Source: a virus | Direction: 5' to 3' (one strand) | IMG/VR virus record: IMGVR_UViG_3300034108_001023 | Span: 1 to 39,236 of that record | Length of the DNA: 39,236 bases | Shown here: in pieces, positions 39,233 through 39,236 of the stretch | How the letters are laid out: every line of letters begins with the position of its first letter | Numbering within the stretch: position 1 is the stretch's first letter | Made by a program: the position numbers and the translations under genes | The notes under the pieces: generated by a model | What the model was told of the DNA's origin: nothing | Databases searched by the model: none | Seen by the model: the letters and a program-made list of their open reading frames with translations, nothing else

Positions 39233-39236
39233 ATCA

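Noticed and set aside
1-39236. tRNA genes, integrase, transposase, DNA polymerase or RNA polymerase
   Set aside because: I looked for cloverleaf-like GGTTCGAATCC arms and for characteristic protein motifs and found none I could support.

Overview
The window is a contiguous stretch of a tailed-phage genome, or prophage. It is GC-rich with lower-GC patches, and every supportable gene lies on the minus strand, so it reads from base 39236 down to base 1. The block between about 38.4 and 22 kb follows the T7 tail/internal-protein order (gp11, gp12, gp13, gp14, gp15, gp16 positions), which points to a short-tailed, podovirus-like virion. The host cannot be read from the sequence. Several small accessory genes resemble families I associate with environmental phages, possibly of Verrucomicrobiota, but that is weak. 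I see no tRNA, integrase, DNA polymerase or RNA polymerase gene.

Layout in transcription order: (1) 39.2-38.4 kb, a small ORF, two holin-like membrane proteins, a nested GTG-start ORF and a lipoprotein (lysis module). (2) 38.4-33.1 kb, a small basic protein, a gp11-like adaptor carrying two inserted CBM5/12-like repeats, a gp12-like nozzle, a fibre protein and a GNAT-like protein exactly the length of T7 gp13. (3) 33.1-22.2 kb, ejection-type internal proteins with a cupin-like gene among them, ending in a 2432-residue polyvalent protein with an HExxH metalloprotease motif, an ADP-ribosyltransferase-like domain and recurring R-F-M-P-type boundaries. (4) 22.2-20 kb, a TNF/C1q-like fibre head, small unknowns and a transglycosylase endolysin. 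(5) 20-16 kb, RuvC-like resolvase plus a train of very small genes joined by 4-base ATGA/GTGA overlaps, one of which is an AT-rich insertion between 25-bp direct repeats. (6) 16.9-9.9 kb, replication: SSB-like protein, HTH protein, DEDDy exonuclease, Pif1/Dda-type helicase, cytosine-5 methyltransferase interrupted at a C10 tract, AEP primase/SF3 helicase, separate primase zinc finger and an HTH protein. (7) 9.9-1 kb, glycosyltransferase-like gene, small terminase with LacI-type HTH, two tiny ORFs, large terminase, portal, scaffold, major capsid, small virion proteins and a tail fibre that runs off the left edge.

Together the genes form one polarised transcription unit. Virion, packaging and lysis genes are complete. 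Replication seems to combine phage primase, helicase and recombination functions with host polymerases. The most unusual parts are the giant injected-type polyvalent protein, the frame-shifted methyltransferase whose second frame also reads as methyltransferase-like sequence, a ~40-bp-arm inverted repeat beside the primase, and the repeat-bounded accessory gene.
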